From NCBI GenBank assembly GCA_964385195.1, contig CAYLOC010000060.1, forward strand, positions 1-15,160: 15,160 bases of DNA. The letters are read 5' to 3'. Source of the DNA: CAYLOC01 sp964385195 (GTDB lineage: Bacteria; Actinomycetota; Actinomycetes; Propionibacteriales; Nocardioidaceae). The notes under the pieces are model-generated. The model was given only the letters and a program-made list of their open reading frames with translations. It ran no database searches and was not told the DNA's origin. A program made the position numbers and the translations under genes. How positions within the stretch are numbered: the stretch's first letter is position 1; each line of letters opens with the position of its first letter. Positions 12,038-15,160 of this stretch are shown here, piece after piece.

Positions 12038-14587
12038 ATGGGGCCCGTGCGTCGTCCCTGGAAGGTCCTGTCCTGGACCGCTGGCGTCATTGTGCTGGTG
12101 CTGATCGCGGCGTTCATCGTGGTCGTATGGACCGTCCATCGCTCGTTCCCGGAGACCAGCGGTGACCTCACCGTGAAGGGACTTGACGCGGAGGTGACCG
12201 TGGCCCGGGACGGGCACGGGATTCCGCAGATCTACGCCGAGACATCGCATGACCTGTTCTTCGCGCAAGGGTACGTGCAGGCGCAGGACCGGTTCTTCCA
12301 GATGGACTTCCAGCGCCACGTCACCGCCGGCACCCTCTCCGCGGTGTTCGGCAAGAGCGCCCTGGAGACCGACGAGATGGTACGGACGATGGGGTGGCGC
12401 CGGGTCGCGGCGAGGGAGATGTCGATCATCGCACCGGACACCCGCCGCCATCTCCAGTCCTTCGCCGACGGCGTGAACGCCTACCTCGCTGACCATGACG
12501 GCTCCACCCTGTCGCTGGAGTACGCCGTGCTCGGGTTGACCGGCTCGGACTACACGCCGGCGAAGTGGACGCCGGTCGACTCGCTGGCGTGGCTGAAGGC
12601 GATGGCGTGGGATCTCGGCGGCAACATGGCCGACGAGGTCGACCGGAGCCTCGCCTCGGTGGTCCTCACTGACGCGCAGATCGCCGAGCTGTACCCGCCG
12701 TACCCCTATCAGCAGCACCGCCCGATCGTGACGCAAGGCGCGGTGGTCGACGGGGTGTATGAGCAAAACGCCACCCACTCCGGCACCCGTCTGCCGAGCC
12801 GCCCACCGTTCCCCGCCGCTGCGGCGCCGGCGCTGCGTGCGGCCGGGTCCGCGGCACAGGCGCTGAGCCGGGCTCTGGGGAAGTCCGACGGCGTCGGTTC
12901 CAACGCGTGGGCCGTCTCGGGCGAGCACACCAAGAGCGGGGCGCCGATCCTGGCCAACGACCCGCACCTGGCGCAGTCGATGCCCAGCATCTGGTACCAG
13001 ATGGGGCTGCACTGTACGACGGTGTCCCCGCGGTGCCCGTTCGACGTCAGCGGGTTCACGTTCCCGGGACTGCCGGGGGTCGTGATCGGACACAACGCCG
13101 ACATCGCCTGGGGTTTCACCAATCTGGGTCCGGATGTGCAGGACCTGTACCTGGAGAAGCTCGACGGCCAGGGCCATTACCTGTACGACGGGAAGCAGGT
13201 GCCGCTCCAGACGCGCACGGAGACCTTCCAGGTCGCCGGGCAGGACCCGGTCACGATCACGGTGCGTTCCACCCGGCACGGGCCGCTGATCTCCGACGTG
13301 GACGACGACACCGCGAGGGTCGGAGAGGTCGCCCCGGTCGGTGACGACGCGCCGCCCGCTGACGGCGGGTACGCCGTGGCGCTGAAGTGGACCGCGTTGA
13401 CCCCGCAGCCCACGTTGGACGCTTTGTTCGAGATCAACACCGCACACGACTGGCAGGAGTTCCGCGCCGCCGCCCGGGACTTCGCCGTACCCGCGCAGAA
13501 CATGGTGTACGCCGACGCCGAGGGGCACATCGGCTACCAGGCTCCGGGGCGGATCCCGATCCGCCGGACCGGTCACGGCGACTGGCCGGTACCGGGCTGG
13601 GACCCGGCGTATGACTGGACGGGGTCCTTCGTCCCCTACAGCGCGCTGCCCAGTGTGCTGGACCCCAAGGACGGCTACGTGGTCACCGCCAACCAGGCCG
13701 TCGTCGGCAAGAAGTACCCCTACTACCTCGGCGACTCCTGGGACTACGGGTACCGGTCACAGCGGATCCTGGATCTGCTGAAGGAGAAGGAGCCGCTGAC
13801 CGTGTCCGACATGGCCACGGTGCAACGGGACACGCGCAGCGCCCTGGCCGCTGACCTCACGCCGTACCTGCTCGACATCGACCTCCCCCACGGCTACTAC
13901 TCCGCCGGCCAGAAGCTGCTGCGGCACTGGGACTACCGGCAGCCGAAGGACTCCGCCGCAGCCGCCTACTTCAACGTGGTGTGGCAGCATCTGCTGTCGC
14001 TGACGTTCCGTGACCAGCTGCCCAAGCAGGCCTGGCCCGACGGCGGGGACCGGTGGTGGGCGGTGATGCACCGCTTGCTCCGCAAACCGCACGACTCGTT
14101 CTGGGACGACATCTCCACCCCCAAGGTGGAGACCCGGGACGACATCCTGGAACAGGCGATGAAGGACGCCCGCGACGACCTCACTCGGCACGTCTCGCGC
14201 GTGCCGGGGGACTGGTCCTGGGGGCGGCTGCACCGGCTGACGATCCAGAACCAGACACTGGGGGCGGACGGATCCCCGGTGGCGTTCTTGTTCAACCGGG
14301 GGCCGTACCCGGTGCCCGGCGGCCCGTCGGTCGTGGACGCCATCAGCTGGGACGCGACCGAGGGGTACGACGTGACGACGCTGCCGTCGATGCGGATGAT
14401 CATCCCGTTGGACTCATGGGACGACGCCCGCTGGGTCAACCTCACCGGTGCGTCCGGTCATGCCTATGACGGCCACTACACCGACCAGACCCAGTTGTGG
14501 CTGGACGGCACGACGCTGCCGTGGGCGTTCAGCCGGTCTGCCGTCCACGCCGCGACCGAGGACACTCTGACTCTCAAACCCGGGTAG
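12038..14587 (+). CDS. Penicillin acylase family Ntn hydrolase, membrane-anchored
   Basis: An 849-residue precursor. Residues 10-32 form an uncleaved N-terminal membrane helix or signal peptide. The alpha segment (about 40-287) contains VARDGHGIPQIYAET and FAQGYVQAQDRFFQMD. Self-cleavage would occur at G287-S288 in GVGSNAWAVSG, freeing Ser288 as the nucleophile of the beta chain. Further family marks are ILANDPHL (304-311), IGHNADIAWGFTNLGPD (350-366) and VVTANQAVVG with the oxyanion-hole Asn. An Ala/Pro-rich stretch at 250-280 is the likely linker peptide. Known members cleave amides such as penicillins or acyl-homoserine lactones; the natural substrate here is unknown. The start is uncertain: ATG 12038 has AGGA close by, while GTG 12047 lies 7 nt after CACAAT and could be leaderless. 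Confidence 0.93.
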   Translation: MGPVRRPWKVLSWTAGVIVLVLIAAFIVVVWTVHRSFPETSGDLTVKGLDAEVTVARDGHGIPQIYAETSHDLFFAQGYVQAQDRFFQMDFQRHVTAGTLSAVFGKSALETDEMVRTMGWRRVAAREMSIIAPDTRRHLQSFADGVNAYLADHDGSTLSLEYAVLGLTGSDYTPAKWTPVDSLAWLKAMAWDLGGNMADEVDRSLASVVLTDAQIAELYPPYPYQQHRPIVTQGAVVDGVYEQNATHSGTRLPSRPPFPAAAAPALRAAGSAAQALSRALGKSDGVGSNAWAVSGEHTKSGAPILANDPHLAQSMPSIWYQMGLHCTTVSPRCPFDVSGFTFPGLPGVVIGHNADIAWGFTNLGPDVQDLYLEKLDGQGHYLYDGKQVPLQTRTETFQVAGQDPVTITVRSTRHGPLISDVDDDTARVGEVAPVGDDAPPADGGYAVALKWTALTPQPTLDALFEINTAHDWQEFRAAARDFAVPAQNMVYADAEGHIGYQAPGRIPIRRTGHGDWPVPGWDPAYDWTGSFVPYSALPSVLDPKDGYVVTANQAVVGKKYPYYLGDSWDYGYRSQRILDLLKEKEPLTVSDMATVQRDTRSALAADLTPYLLDIDLPHGYYSAGQKLLRHWDYRQPKDSAAAAYFNVVWQHLLSLTFRDQLPKQAWPDGGDRWWAVMHRLLRKPHDSFWDDISTPKVETRDDILEQAMKDARDDLTRHVSRVPGDWSWGRLHRLTIQNQTLGADGSPVAFLFNRGPYPVPGGPSVVDAISWDATEGYDVTTLPSMRMIIPLDSWDDARWVNLTGASGHAYDGHYTDQTQLWLDGTTLPWAFSRSAVHAATEDTLTLKPG

Positions 14588-15158
14588 CCCACACGGTGCG
14601 GTGCGGGGTGACCACGACGTCGACACGCTGGTCGTGCGCTTGGGTGGGGACCTCCGGCAGGACCTCCTCGTCGTAGACCAGCAGCATCCGCAGCGGCGGG
14701 TGCGGGAGCGCCGCGAGACGAGCCAGCACCCGGTCGTAGCTGCCGCCGCCACGGCCGAGCCTGCGCCCAGCGGCATCGGCGGCCAGCCCCGGGCACACCA
14801 CGACCGACGCCGTCGCCACCGCGTCACCGCCCAGCGACGGCCCGTCCGGCTCGGCGATACCGAACCGGCCGGTCCGCCAGGCGCCGGGGGCGTAGGCGGC
14901 CCAGTCGAGGTCCATCGACTCCAGCAGCACCGGCAGCAACACCGTCACGCCACGGGCATGGAGGGTCTCCAGCAGCGGTCCGGTGTCCGGCTCGTCGTCA
15001 GTGGATGCGTACGCCGCCACGGTCGCACCGGCGTCGAGGTGCACCGCGTCCAGCACCCGGTCACGCAGCAACCGCGCCCGGTCGGCGTACGTCGTCCGGT
15101 CCAGTTCCCGCCGTATCGCCAGCAGACGCCGACGCAGCGCAGCCTTCTCCGTACCCAC
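14574..15158 (-). CDS. 5-formyltetrahydrofolate cyclo-ligase, possibly 5'-truncated by window edge
   Basis: The 194 visible residues cover the whole enzyme fold. It makes 5,10-methenyltetrahydrofolate from 5-formyltetrahydrofolate with ATP, in the cytoplasm. KAALRRRLLAIRREL at the N-terminus, VAAYASTDDEPDT, GRRLGRGGGSYDRVL (131-145) and HDQRVDVVVTP (175-185) are the family signatures. In the third, the usual GGGYYDR reads GGGSYDR. GTG 15158 is only 2 nt from the edge, so the true start may be further upstream. The stop at 14574 overlaps the convergent acylase gene by 14 bp. In mycobacteria the homologue sits next to the Ruc gene; here the acylase lies between them. Confidence 0.92.
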   Translation of the reverse strand: MGTEKAALRRRLLAIRRELDRTTYADRARLLRDRVLDAVHLDAGATVAAYASTDDEPDTGPLLETLHARGVTVLLPVLLESMDLDWAAYAPGAWRTGRFGIAEPDGPSLGGDAVATASVVVCPGLAADAAGRRLGRGGGSYDRVLARLAALPHPPLRMLLVYDEEVLPEVPTQAHDQRVDVVVTPHRTVWATRV

Positions 15159-15160
15159 GC

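Noticed and set aside
12008..13576. Long minus-strand open frame (522 codons) opposite the acylase gene
   Set aside because: It mirrors the coding frame of a clear Ntn hydrolase, has low-complexity His/Arg/Val-rich composition, and no family motif. It is an artefact of the GC-rich third positions.

Overview
The window is chromosomal DNA from a high-GC Gram-positive bacterium. The very GC-rich third positions, the frequent GTG starts, the start codons placed 6-7 nt after TANNNT boxes, and gene families such as Lrp-type RAM proteins, an FmdB/Ruc zinc ribbon and a MltB-like transglycosylase with a Thr/Pro tail all point to Actinobacteria. The gene order looks most like Propionibacteriales (Nocardioides-like), but that placement is from memory and was not tested. 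I see no IS element, CRISPR array, phage gene or clear sign of recent transfer; this is core chromosome with some unusual non-coding signals.

Layout. 1-1231: a tRNA-Arg(CCU), a 51-residue membrane peptide, a histidine phosphatase and a stand-alone RAM (Lrp/AsnC ligand-binding) protein. 1228-4405: a secreted lytic transglycosylase with a duplicated C-terminal domain, divergent from a tandem-GNAT acetyltransferase. 4440-7078: two coupled M16B peptidase subunits, the first with the zinc site and the second with the partner Arg/Tyr motif. A perfect 12-bp inverted repeat that contains both stop codons separates them from the convergent phosphoglucomutase gene (7121-8749). 8884-9962: an atypical SDR and a small charged protein. 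9963-10160: a structured convergent intergenic region with three copies of a 19-bp motif. 10161-11872 (minus strand): mscL with a C-terminal zinc ribbon, a SAF/CpaB-like protein, and a Ruc/FmdB zinc-ribbon chaperone gene preceded by a CIRCE operator. 12038-15158: a penicillin-acylase-family Ntn hydrolase, convergent and overlapping with 5-formyltetrahydrofolate cyclo-ligase, which runs to the window edge.

How the genes relate. The two M16 genes form one enzyme. The FmdB-type gene is probably part of the HrcA heat-shock regulon, like M. tuberculosis Rv0991c. The transglycosylase, the mechanosensitive channel, phosphoglucomutase and the membrane-anchored acylase all concern the envelope or sugar precursors, but nothing shows that they are one pathway. 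The least explained part is 10004-10067: the repeated motif overlaps a plausible promoter and is followed by hairpins, so it could be a regulated small-RNA locus or a small mobile repeat.
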